Of a stretch of DNA of 64,000 bases, positions 46,597 through 57,056 are shown one piece after another. The notes under the pieces were generated by a model that was given only the letters and a program-made list of their open reading frames with translations, had not been told where the DNA came from and ran no database searches. The stretch covers positions 2,542,001 through 2,606,000 of the forward strand of contig NZ_AP018052.1 of assembly GCF_002356355.1 (NCBI RefSeq), given 5' to 3'. Every line of letters begins with the position of its first letter. The stretch's first letter is position 1. The stretch is from Thiohalobacter thiocyanaticus (GTDB lineage Bacteria; Pseudomonadota; Gammaproteobacteria; Thiohalobacterales; Thiohalobacteraceae). The position numbers were made by a program, and so were the translations under genes.

Positions 46597-47460
46597 ATGA
46601 GCGACCATCCGAACGTAGTGGATGTCACCCTCGACACCTTCGAACAGGTCGTCATCGAAAACTCCCGCCGGGTCCCGGTGCTGGTCGATTTCTGGGCCGA
46701 GTGGTGCGGCCCTTGCCAGATGCAGCTACCGGTGCTGCTGCAGCTGGCCGAGGAATACGCCGGCCGCTTCCTGCTGGCCAAGGTCGACACCGAGGCCGAG
46801 CGCGGACTGGCCGAGTATTTCCAGATCCGCAGCATCCCCACCATGAAGCTGTTCCGCGACGGCCAGGTGGTCGAGGAGATCCTCGGCGCCCAGCCCGAGT
46901 CCGCCCTGCGCGCACTGCTGGACCGCTACCTGCCGCGCCCCTCCGACGCGGTGCGCGAGCAGGCGCTGGCCAGGGCCGAGGCCGGCCAGGGCGAGGAGGC
47001 CCTGGGCATGCTGCAGATCGCCGCCGCCGACGACCCCGACAACAGCCGCATCCAGCTCGACATCGCCCGCATCGCCATGCGCATCGGCCGGCTGGAGGAG
47101 GCGCGCAAGGCCCTGGCCAGCCTGCCGCTGGCAATCCAGGAAGAAGACGAAACCAAGCGTCTGTTCGCGCAGCTGGAACTGGCACGGGCGGCGGAGGATG
47201 CGCCGGATACCTCAGCGCTCGAACAGCAGGTCGCCGACGACGGCGCCAACCTGCAGGCGCGCGAACAGCTGGCCGCCCGCCACGCCCTGGCCGGCGACTA
47301 CGAGGCCGCCATGCAGCAATACCTGGAGATCCTCAAGCGGGACAAGAACTACAACGAGGGCATCGCCCGGCGCGGTCTGATCGACATCTTCGAGATCCTC
47401 GGCAACCAGGGCGAACTGGTCAGCCGCTACCGGCGGCAGATGTCCAATTACCTGTTATGA
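46597..47460 (+). CDS. cnoX: CnoX/YbbN-type thioredoxin-TPR co-chaperone
   Basis: 287 residues. The N-terminal thioredoxin domain has the active site FWAEWCGPCQMQLPVLLQL and cis-Pro in IRSIPTMKLF; the C-terminal half (from about 120) is helical TPR-like repeats (ALARAEAGQGEEALGMLQIA, LEEARKALASLP, ALAGDYEAAMQQYLEIL). The family protects proteins under oxidative stress and hands them to chaperones. Here both active-site cysteines are present, unlike E. coli CnoX. AAGGAG precedes the ATG. It converges with dsbC across a repeat. Confidence 0.9.
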   Translation: MSDHPNVVDVTLDTFEQVVIENSRRVPVLVDFWAEWCGPCQMQLPVLLQLAEEYAGRFLLAKVDTEAERGLAEYFQIRSIPTMKLFRDGQVVEEILGAQPESALRALLDRYLPRPSDAVREQALARAEAGQGEEALGMLQIAAADDPDNSRIQLDIARIAMRIGRLEEARKALASLPLAIQEEDETKRLFAQLELARAAEDAPDTSALEQQVADDGANLQAREQLAARHALAGDYEAAMQQYLEILKRDKNYNEGIARRGLIDIFEILGNQGELVSRYRRQMSNYLL

Positions 47461-47528
47461 GATACAAGATTCAGGATACAAGATACAAGTCAAACCCGAA
47501 TGGCGCTTAGTTAAGCCACATAACACCC

Positions 47529-47612
47529 GTCATTGCGAGGAACGAAGTGACGTGGCAATCTCCAATCAATTGATTCTGCAGTATGAGATTGCCACGCTGC
47601 GCTCGCAATGAC
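47529..47612. repeat. Palindromic repeat, GTCATTGCGAG type, copy 3
   Basis: Starts GTCATTGCGAGGAACGAAG and ends GCCACGCTGCGCTCGCAATGAC. It lies between the convergent cnoX and dsbC genes. Confidence 0.85.
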
Positions 47613-47676
47613 AGCCAACCAAGTGCCATTCAAGTCAAACCCCTTTGATCCTTGCACCTTGTCTCTTGCGTCTACA

Positions 47677-48411
47677 TCATCGCAAGGGCTTGCCGTCCAG
47701 CGCGGCAGCCAGCTTCTCCGCCGGCACATAGCCGGGGATGATGCTGCCGTCCTCCATGACGATGGCGGGAGTGCCGCGCAGGCCGAAACCACGCACCAGT
47801 TCCATGTGTGCGTCGACCGGGTTGTCGCAGTGCGCGGTCGCCACGGGCCTGTCGTTCTTGGCGTCGGTCAGGGCCTGCTGACGGTCATCGGCGCACCAGA
47901 CCGAGATGGCCTTGCGCCAGGACGGCGTGCCGGGACCACTGCGGGGGAAGAACAGGTAGCGCACCGTGATGCCGCGCGCGTTGAGCTCATCGACCTCCTG
48001 GTGCAGTTTGCGACAGTAGCCGCAGTCGATGTCGGTGAACACGGTCACGGTGTGCTCGGGCTTGTCGGCGGCGAAGATCACCATCCGCTCCTCGCCGATG
48101 CGCTGCAGTTCGGCCTGGATCAGTTCGCCCCGGCGCTGTTCGGTCACGTTCTCGCCGGTCTCGGTATTGAGAAAGGCGCCCTGCAACAGGAAGCGACCAT
48201 CGGCGCTGACATAGAAGATCTGCGCCCCATAGGCGACCTCGTACAGGCCCGCGATCGGCCCCTCCCTGACCGCGTCCGGACTGCGCCCGGGCTGGAAGTC
48301 CTCCAGCGCCTGGCTGACCTTCTCCGGCAGTTCCAGCGCCAGTGCGGGTACGCTGACAAGACTCGCCAGCAGGGCCGTGAGTCCGGCCACAATTCGTTTC
48401 AAATCAGACAT
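47677..48411 (-). CDS. dsbC: Thiol:disulfide interchange protein DsbC
   Basis: 244 residues with a signal peptide (MSDLKRIVAGLTALLASLVSVPALA). An N-terminal dimerisation domain precedes the thioredoxin-fold domain with active site FTDIDCGYCRKLHQEV (CGYC), a second cysteine pair (WCADD and HCDNP) and cis-Pro in LRGTPAIVMEDG. It is a periplasmic disulfide isomerase kept reduced by DsbD. It lies just downstream of xerD on the same strand, an order conserved in gammaproteobacteria. Confidence 0.94.
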   Translation of the reverse strand: MSDLKRIVAGLTALLASLVSVPALALELPEKVSQALEDFQPGRSPDAVREGPIAGLYEVAYGAQIFYVSADGRFLLQGAFLNTETGENVTEQRRGELIQAELQRIGEERMVIFAADKPEHTVTVFTDIDCGYCRKLHQEVDELNARGITVRYLFFPRSGPGTPSWRKAISVWCADDRQQALTDAKNDRPVATAHCDNPVDAHMELVRGFGLRGTPAIVMEDGSIIPGYVPAEKLAAALDGKPLR

Positions 48412-48517
48412 AAATCACAATCTCTGCAATGGTCGGGAAAGGCGTCTGCCCAGTGGGTTCGCCAGTATAGACGCCGGATGGGACGGAAAGTTTACACATT
48501 TCAACCGCACACCGCGA

Positions 48518-49438
48518 TCAGCCGCGCGGGTGATGCTCGCCATGCAACTGCTGCAGCCGGGCCCGGGCCACGTGGGTGTAGATCTGGGTGGTGGACAGGT
48601 CGCTGTGGCCCAGCAGCAGCTGCACCACGCGCAGGTCGGCACCGTGATTGAGCAGATGGGTGGCGAAGGCGTGGCGCAGGGTGTGGGGCGAGATGGGACT
48701 GCGGATGCCGGCCGCAAGGGCATAACGCTTGATCCGGTGCCAGCAGGCCTGGCGGGTCAGGGGCGCACCACCGCGGCCGGGAAACAGGTAATCGCTGACC
48801 CGGCCGCGCAGCAGTGCCGGCCGCGACTGCCCGAGATAACGCTCGACCCAGCCGGCGGCCTCCTCGCCCAGCGGCACCAGCCGTTCCTTGTTGCCCTTGC
48901 CGGTGACCCGCACCACCCCCTGGCGCAGGTTGAGTTGCGGCAGCGTGAGCGCAATCAGTTCGCTCACCCGCAGGCCGCAGGCATAGACCAGTTCCAGCAG
49001 GGTGCGGTCGCGCAGCCCCAGGGCAGTGCGGGTGTCCGGTGCATCCAGCAGGGCCTCCACCTCGGCCTCGGTCAGCGCCTTGGGCAGGGGCCGGCCCAGC
49101 TTGGGCGAGTCGATGCGCGCAGTGGGATCGTCCCGGCGCCGACCCTCGCGCACCTGGAAGCGGTAGAAGCGGCGCAGGCTGGACAGGCCGCGAGCGGCGC
49201 TGCGCGCCTTGGCATTGCCGGCGCGGTGGGCCAGGTAGGCCAGCAGGTCGGCCTGGCCGGCCTGCCGCAGGCTGCAGCCGCGTCCGGCCAGCCAGCGGGC
49301 AAACTGGCTCAGGTCGCTGCGGTAGGCGGCAAGGGTATGCTCGCTCAGACCCGCCTCCATCCACAGGCGGTCGAGAAAGCCCTCGATCTCCTGACGATCG
49401 GATTCCGGCAGCGCTGGGAGGGTATCCGGTGAAATCAC
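48518..49438 (-). CDS. xerD: Tyrosine recombinase XerD
   Basis: 306 residues. The N-terminal SAM-like core-binding domain (FLDRLWMEAGLSEHTLAAYRSDLSQFARWL) is followed by the catalytic domain with Arg in ELVYACGLRVSELIAL, His-x-x-Arg in SPHTLRHAFATHLLNHGADL, His in LLGHSDLSTTQIYTH and Tyr in that last motif. XerD resolves chromosome dimers at dif with XerC and FtsK. The start is uncertain: a GTG giving VISPDTLPALPESD is chosen because the frame further upstream runs into the divergent ligase gene. It overlaps nothing and precedes dsbC. Confidence 0.93.
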   Translation of the reverse strand: MISPDTLPALPESDRQEIEGFLDRLWMEAGLSEHTLAAYRSDLSQFARWLAGRGCSLRQAGQADLLAYLAHRAGNAKARSAARGLSSLRRFYRFQVREGRRRDDPTARIDSPKLGRPLPKALTEAEVEALLDAPDTRTALGLRDRTLLELVYACGLRVSELIALTLPQLNLRQGVVRVTGKGNKERLVPLGEEAAGWVERYLGQSRPALLRGRVSDYLFPGRGGAPLTRQACWHRIKRYALAAGIRSPISPHTLRHAFATHLLNHGADLRVVQLLLGHSDLSTTQIYTHVARARLQQLHGEHHPRG

Positions 49439-49486
49439 CCGGTTACTATGGCATCGTGGCCGTAAACCTGTCCATTGTCCGTACCC

Positions 49487-52294
<2,808 letters not shown>

Positions 52295-52301
52295 CGAGGG
52301 T

Positions 52302-52778
52302 TCAGGTGGTGCCGTCGTGACTGTAATAATCGCGGCGGGCCCCGTCCTGCAGGCGGAGAAAATCCTCGCCGCTGACCTCGATCAGCGCTTCATGATCGCC
52401 CGCCTCGAGGAAGACCCGGGCCAGGCTGGCGAGGTTTTCGTCGACGAAGGTTTCCAGGCCGTAGGCCGGACCGACCGGTGGAATGGCGCCGGCGGCGCAA
52501 TCCGGAAACAACCGGTCCAACCCGGACTCGTCCGCCAGGCCGAAGCCGCGGTCGAGCTTTGCGTTCAGGGTTTCCAGGCGCAGCCAGTGGCTGGCCGGGA
52601 TCACCACCATGGCCGGGCCCCGCTCATCCCGCACCACCACGGCCTTGGCGATGTGGTCCTCGGGGACGTGCGCGACGGCTGCCGTGTCGTGACTGGAAGC
52701 GGTGGCGGGATGCCGGAGCGTGCGCCAGGCAACACCGTGACGCTCCAGGTGCGCCTTCAGGGTCTGCGCCAGGGCCAC
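52302..52778 (-). CDS. YbaK/ProX-type aminoacyl-tRNA deacylase
   Basis: 158 residues of the YbaK/aminoacyl-tRNA editing fold: ASSHDTAAVAHVPEDHIAKAVVV, MVVIPASHWLRLETL, and CAAGAIPPVGPAYGLETFVDE (the family's GxxxPxG loop). Such proteins hydrolyse mischarged tRNA (Cys- or Ala-tRNA-Pro). The exact specificity cannot be read here. It follows the HPF-CSD gene by five bases and so is probably co-transcribed with it; it converges with the acyl-AMP ligase gene. Confidence 0.85.
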   Translation of the reverse strand: MALAQTLKAHLERHGVAWRTLRHPATASSHDTAAVAHVPEDHIAKAVVVRDERGPAMVVIPASHWLRLETLNAKLDRGFGLADESGLDRLFPDCAAGAIPPVGPAYGLETFVDENLASLARVFLEAGDHEALIEVSGEDFLRLQDGARRDYYSHDGTT

Positions 52779-52783
52779 CGGGC

Positions 52784-53344
52784 TTACCCCACGATATGAT
52801 GCTTGCCGATGGCGTGCACGCTGCTCGCCTGCGGCCCGTCGTCGCCCATTTCCTCGTCGAAGCGGACCTCGTCCCCCGGCTCGAGCTGATCGAAATCCCC
52901 ATTGACCAGGCTGTTGCGATGAAAATAGATATCCCTGCCGTCGGCGGTCTCGATGCGGCCGTGATCCCGGTCCAGTAGGCGGATGCGCCCGTGCGGCGGC
53001 GCCTCGTGATACTTAACGTGGCGCTTTTGCTTGTGGTTCAGCGCCTCGAGCTGGCGCCGGGCGGCATTGAAGGCATCGCGGAGCGCGACATAGACGTCCT
53101 CATGGGCGTGATTCTGACCGGGGTCGCGGCTGGCCACCAACTCGTGCCCGGGCAGGGTCAGGTCAACCCGCACCCGGTAGGTATTGCCCTTGTGGTGGTG
53201 ACGGTGCTGCGCCTCCACCGCCACCCGGCAACTGGTGATGCTGGTGTGGAACTGTTCCAGCTTGTCGACCTTTTCCCGAACTGCCGCTTCCACGGCATCC
53301 GAGGGATCCATATTGCGAAAAGTGAGTTCCAGCGGAATCTGCAT
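52784..53344 (-). CDS. HPF/RaiA ribosome-associated domain fused to a cold-shock domain
   Basis: 186 residues. The N-terminal part (MQIPLELTFRNMDPSDAVEAAVREKVDKLEQF, then RVRVDLTLPGHELVASRD and DVYVALRDAFNAARRQLEAL) is an S30AE/HPF domain, which binds the 30S decoding site and hibernates ribosomes. The C-terminal part (about 120-186: GRIRLLDRDHGRIETADGRDIYFHRNSL, GDEVRF, ASSVHAIG) is a cold-shock nucleic-acid-binding domain with an FHRNS motif (RNP2-like). GGGGAGG precedes the ATG by seven bases. It is just upstream of a tRNA deacylase gene, so both act on translation. Confidence 0.86.
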   Translation of the reverse strand: MQIPLELTFRNMDPSDAVEAAVREKVDKLEQFHTSITSCRVAVEAQHRHHHKGNTYRVRVDLTLPGHELVASRDPGQNHAHEDVYVALRDAFNAARRQLEALNHKQKRHVKYHEAPPHGRIRLLDRDHGRIETADGRDIYFHRNSLVNGDFDQLEPGDEVRFDEEMGDDGPQASSVHAIGKHHIVG

Positions 53345-53449
53345 GGGCACCTCCCCGGCGCTGATGTTCTTCCCTGTCTTTGAATCTAGTACAGATCCCG
53401 CGCCACGGGTAATGACCGAAATCAAGGCCGGGACGAATCCCCGGCCTGT

Positions 53450-54130
53450 TCACTCCAGTTCGATCACCCCGCTGACGCTGACTGTGACCTCGCCCTCTCC
53501 GCCTTCCAGGGCCGGCGGCGCCGCCGCCTCGGCCATGGCCTGCATCCGCAGCAGCGGCTGCGGCTGGCCGCCGCCAGCGGCGTTCACACTGGCCTCGACC
53601 AGGTGGTAGGTTTCAGCGCCGAAACGCTGACGGATCTGACCGGCCCGCTGCTGAAAGCGCTCGATCGCCTGATCGATCAGGCGCGTCTCGACCGCCTCGC
53701 GGGTGGCAGCGGCGATGAAAAAGCCGGTGTGCTTGATCTGCAGCCGCTGCTGCAGGGTGCCGATCAGCTGCCCCAGCGCGGCGAAGTCACGGCCTTCCAG
53801 GCGCAGTTCCTGCAGCCCGCGCCAGCGTTCCGGCCGGTCCTTGCGATAGACGGGCGTGATGCGGTAGCTGCCGGTACTGACCGTGACGCCTTCGATGTCG
53901 CGACTCTGCTCCAGCGCCCAGCGCATGCTCCGGTTGATGCTGTCGGCCACCTCATCGGCCGAAGCCGCCTCGGTTTCGGCGGCCAGTACTGCCTGCATGC
54001 GGTCGTTGGCGACGCGTTCGCTCACCTCCACCTGGAAGCGGATGCGGTTGTAGTGGTCGTCCTCGGCAGCGGCAAGCGGCAGGGCCAGGGCGGCGAACAG
54101 GAGGGGGAACCCGCGAAGCAAAGGCGTCAT
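53450..54130 (-). CDS. SIMPL/DUF541 domain periplasmic protein
   Basis: 226-residue precursor with a signal peptide (LRGFPLLFAALALPLAAA). The mature part contains VSERVANDRMQAVLAAETEA, SRDIEGVTVSTGSYRITPVYRK and EAVETRLIDQAIERFQQRAGQI, the SIMPL (DUF541) pattern of a periplasmic or outer-membrane-associated protein of unknown function (E. coli YggE family). No partner gene is evident; it is divergent from mobA. Confidence 0.8.
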   Translation of the reverse strand: MTPLLRGFPLLFAALALPLAAAEDDHYNRIRFQVEVSERVANDRMQAVLAAETEAASADEVADSINRSMRWALEQSRDIEGVTVSTGSYRITPVYRKDRPERWRGLQELRLEGRDFAALGQLIGTLQQRLQIKHTGFFIAAATREAVETRLIDQAIERFQQRAGQIRQRFGAETYHLVEASVNAAGGGQPQPLLRMQAMAEAAAPPALEGGEGEVTVSVSGVIELE

Positions 54131-54254
54131 GGAAGGTCTCCGGAAGCGATGAATGGATGCGTGGGATTCTACCCCCGTCCGCCCGCGGAAATGAAACAGC
54201 GCACAGTGCTAGAATCCCCTTGATGCAACCGTACCAGCTGCCCTGTCCTCAACC

Positions 54255-54857
54255 ATGTCCGCCACCGCCACTGTGTGTCATGATCTCACCGGCCTGATTC
54301 TGGCCGGCGGCCGGGCCACCCGGCTGGGCGGGCGGGACAAGGGGTTGATCGAGGTGGGCGGCCACGCCCTGGTCGATTACGCCATCGCCGTCCTGCGCCA
54401 GTTCACACCGCGCATCCTGATCAGCGCCAACCGCCACCGGGCCGACTACGCCCGCCGCGGCTGGCCGGTACTGGCCGACGCGCTGGTCGATTACCCCGGC
54501 CCGCTGGCTGGCATCCTGACTGCGCTGGAACAGCTGGAAACAGAGCGCCTGCTGGTCATGCCCTGCGATACCCCGCTGGCATCGCCGGCACTGTTTGACC
54601 GGCTCGTCGCCGCCCAGGACAGTCAGGGCGGCATCGCCTGCCTGGCCCGCGACAGCGGACGGCTGCAGCCGACCTTCTGCCTGCTCAAACGCGAAGTGGC
54701 GCCGTCGCTGCGCCGGTTCCTGGACGCAGGCGAGCGCAAGACGCAGACCTGGCTGCAGTCGCTGACGCCGGTGATCGTGGACTGCAGCGACCACCCGGAC
54801 TGGTTCGCCAACGTCAACACGCCGGAGGATCTGCGGCGCATCGAGGCTATGCTGTGA
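54255..54857 (+). CDS. mobA: Molybdenum cofactor guanylyltransferase MobA
   Basis: 200 residues. The nucleotide-binding start LTGLILAGGRATRLGGRDKGL and the LVMPCDTPLASP block (Mg-binding Asp) are those of MobA. It attaches GMP to molybdopterin to give the bis-MGD cofactor used by DMSO-reductase-family enzymes. It is followed by mobB and moeA on the same strand, but a 118-base inverted repeat separates it from mobB. Confidence 0.93.
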   Translation: MSATATVCHDLTGLILAGGRATRLGGRDKGLIEVGGHALVDYAIAVLRQFTPRILISANRHRADYARRGWPVLADALVDYPGPLAGILTALEQLETERLLVMPCDTPLASPALFDRLVAAQDSQGGIACLARDSGRLQPTFCLLKREVAPSLRRFLDAGERKTQTWLQSLTPVIVDCSDHPDWFANVNTPEDLRRIEAML

Positions 54858-54975
54858 ATGGCCACGCAATCCACGAAAACCACAAAAATGCCTTGTGTAT
54901 GCATTGCCAGGCGCATAGCGCCATGGCAATGCAAGCAATAACCCCTTTAGTGGGTTTCGTGGATTGCGTGGCCAT
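54858..54975. repeat. Long inverted repeat between mobA and mobB
   Basis: Arms ATGGCCACGCAATCCACGAA (left, running to 54883) and its near-exact reverse complement (54950-54975, one mismatch in 26). A second nested palindrome sits in the middle (TGCATTGCCAGGCGC against GCGCCATGGCAATGCA). It starts directly after the mobA stop codon. Its sequence differs from the other repeat families in the window. Confidence 0.9.
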
Positions 54976-54990
54976 CAAGGGGTTGCAGTG

Positions 54991-55512
54991 ATGCAAGAGT
55001 TGTTCAACCGACCGCCGGTGCTGGGCTTCGCCGCCTGGAGCGGCACCGGCAAGACCACCCTGCTGGAACAGTTGCTGCCACGGCTGCGCGCACAGGGCTT
55101 GCGCATCGGTCTGATCAAGCACGCCCACCATGACTTCGATATCGACCACCCCGGCAAGGACAGCCACCGGCTGCGCCAGGCCGGTGCCGGCCAGCTGCTG
55201 ATCGCCTCCCGCCGGCGCTGGGCGCTGATGACGGAAACCCCGGAACAGGACGAGGCCGACCTCACCCAACTCATCGGGCAGCTGGACCGCGACGCACTGG
55301 ACCTGATCCTGGTCGAGGGCTTTCGCCATGAACGCTTTCCCAAGCTGGAACTGCATCGCGCGGCCACCGGCAAACCCTTGCTTTATCCCGACGACGACTC
55401 GATCATGGCCGTGCTGAGCGATGCCGTGGTGGACACGACACTGCCGCAGCTGGACATCAACGACATCCCGGCCATCACTGCCTTCATTCTCGACTACGTC
55501 CGTTCAACCTGA
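54991..55512 (+). CDS. mobB: Molybdopterin-guanine dinucleotide biosynthesis adaptor MobB
   Basis: 173 residues: LGFAAWSGTGKTTLLEQLLPRL carries the Walker A, then IGLIKHAHHDFDIDHPGKDSHRLRQAGA and LDLILVEGFRHERFPKLELHR, all MobB hallmarks. The GTP-binding protein assists MobA. Its start follows a long inverted repeat; the chosen ATG leaves the P-loop about 15 residues in, as usual. It is followed by moeA after 10 bases. Confidence 0.93.
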   Translation: MQELFNRPPVLGFAAWSGTGKTTLLEQLLPRLRAQGLRIGLIKHAHHDFDIDHPGKDSHRLRQAGAGQLLIASRRRWALMTETPEQDEADLTQLIGQLDRDALDLILVEGFRHERFPKLELHRAATGKPLLYPDDDSIMAVLSDAVVDTTLPQLDINDIPAITAFILDYVRST

Positions 55513-55522
55513 TGGATTCGCC

Positions 55523-56779
55523 ATGACAGCCAGTAACCAGGACCCCTGTGCCGCCCCCGAACAGAAACTGCTGCCGGTCGCCGAGGCCCGGAGCCGCATC
55601 CTCGACGCCGTCGCGCCCATCGAGGGTGACGAGATGCTGCCGCTGCGCAGCGCCCTCGGCCGCATCCTGGCCGAGCCGGTGCGCGCCGGCATTGACGTGC
55701 CTGCCTTCGCCAATTCGGCCATGGACGGCTATGCCGTGCGCGGTGCCGACCTCGCTGCCGACACTGCCTGCGCATTCGAGTTGATCGGCCAGGCCATGGC
55801 CGGCACCCCCTTCGATGGTAGCGTAGGCCCGGGCCAGGCCGTGCGCATCATGACCGGGGCGGTGATACCCGAGGGGGCCGACACCGTGATCATGCAGGAG
55901 CAGGTCAAAGTCGACGGCAGGCGCGTGCGCATCGGTCCGGGGCAGAAGGCCGGTGCCAATGTCCGCCACGCCGGCGAGGACATCCGTGCCGGCGAGACGG
56001 TGCTGGAGGCCGGCATCCGGCTGCTGCCGCCGCAGCTGGGCGTGATCGCCTCGCTGGGCCAGGCCGAAGTGCGGGTCCGGCGCCGGCTGCGGGTGGCCTT
56101 CTTCTCCACCGGCGACGAACTGGTCGGGCTGGGCCAGCCGCTGGGACCGGGCCGGATCTACGACAGCAACCGCTACACCCTGCACGCCATGCTGACCCGG
56201 CTGGGCGCGGAGGTGATCGATCTGGGCGTGATACCCGACAGCCGCGATGCGGTGCGCATGGCCTTCGCCGACGCCGCCGCCCAGGCCGACGCAGTCATCA
56301 CCTCCGGCGGGGTCTCGGTGGGCGAGGCCGACTATGTCAAGGAGACCCTGGAGGCCATGGGCGAAATCGACTTCTGGCGCATCGCCATGAAGCCCGGCAA
56401 ACCGCTGGCCATCGGCCGCCTGGGCGCAGCGCGCTTCTTCGGCCTGCCCGGCAACCCGGTCTCGGTCATGGCCACCTTCTACCAGTTCACCCAGCCGGCG
56501 CTGGAGAAGATGATGGGCACCACCCCGGCGCCGCCGCCGCTGTTGCAGGCACGCGTCGCCGTAGCGCTGAAGAAAAGCCCCGGCCGGCTGGAGTTCCAGC
56601 GCGGCTTCATGGAGGCGACCGCCAACGGTGAGTTGCATGTCCGCCCCACCGGCGGCCAGGGCTCGCACCTGATGACGTCCATGAGCCGGGCCAACTGCTT
56701 CATCATTCTACCGGCCGAATCGGGCGGCGCCGAGGCCGGCGCGATGGTGCAGATCCAGCCCTTTGCCGGGTTGGTATAA
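55523..56779 (+). CDS. moeA: Molybdopterin molybdenumtransferase MoeA
   Basis: 418 residues. Family blocks: VPAFANSAMDGYAVRGADL near the N terminus, IMTGAVIPEGADTVIMQE, VITSGGVSVGEADYVKETLE and FGLPGNPVSVMATFYQF. It inserts molybdate into adenylylated molybdopterin. Together with mobA and mobB it forms a Mo-cofactor finishing cluster; no molybdoenzyme gene is in the window. The start is ten bases after the mobB stop. Confidence 0.95.
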   Translation: MTASNQDPCAAPEQKLLPVAEARSRILDAVAPIEGDEMLPLRSALGRILAEPVRAGIDVPAFANSAMDGYAVRGADLAADTACAFELIGQAMAGTPFDGSVGPGQAVRIMTGAVIPEGADTVIMQEQVKVDGRRVRIGPGQKAGANVRHAGEDIRAGETVLEAGIRLLPPQLGVIASLGQAEVRVRRRLRVAFFSTGDELVGLGQPLGPGRIYDSNRYTLHAMLTRLGAEVIDLGVIPDSRDAVRMAFADAAAQADAVITSGGVSVGEADYVKETLEAMGEIDFWRIAMKPGKPLAIGRLGAARFFGLPGNPVSVMATFYQFTQPALEKMMGTTPAPPPLLQARVAVALKKSPGRLEFQRGFMEATANGELHVRPTGGQGSHLMTSMSRANCFIILPAESGGAEAGAMVQIQPFAGLV

Positions 56780-56834
56780 GGCTGTTTACGGCCACGGAAG
56801 CACACGGAACAATCATGAATCCATCGCCAAACCC

Positions 56835-56960
56835 GTAGGTCGGATTAGCCCGAAGGGCGTAATCCGACACCCGGACCGCCCTGCTGTCGGGTTAGGCTGC
56901 GCTAACCCGACCTACAAGACTATGTTTTCCCGTCATTCCGGCACAGGCCGGGCTGACGAC
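56835..56960. repeat. GTAGGTCGGATT-type repeat plus a partial GTCATTCCGG element
   Basis: About 56835-56915 is a palindromic element (GTAGGTCGGATTAGCCCG to GCTAACCCGACCTAC); directly after it CGTCATTCCGGCACAGGCCG is a half copy of the other common family. They fill most of the moeA-lon gap. Confidence 0.8.
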
Positions 56961-57056
56961 AATGGGCAGGGCAACCGCAATCATGCAATGATCGGGTTGA
57001 AACAGCCCGCATTCCGTCCCATGTTTGCGATCTATCATCGACGACGGGAACAACCA

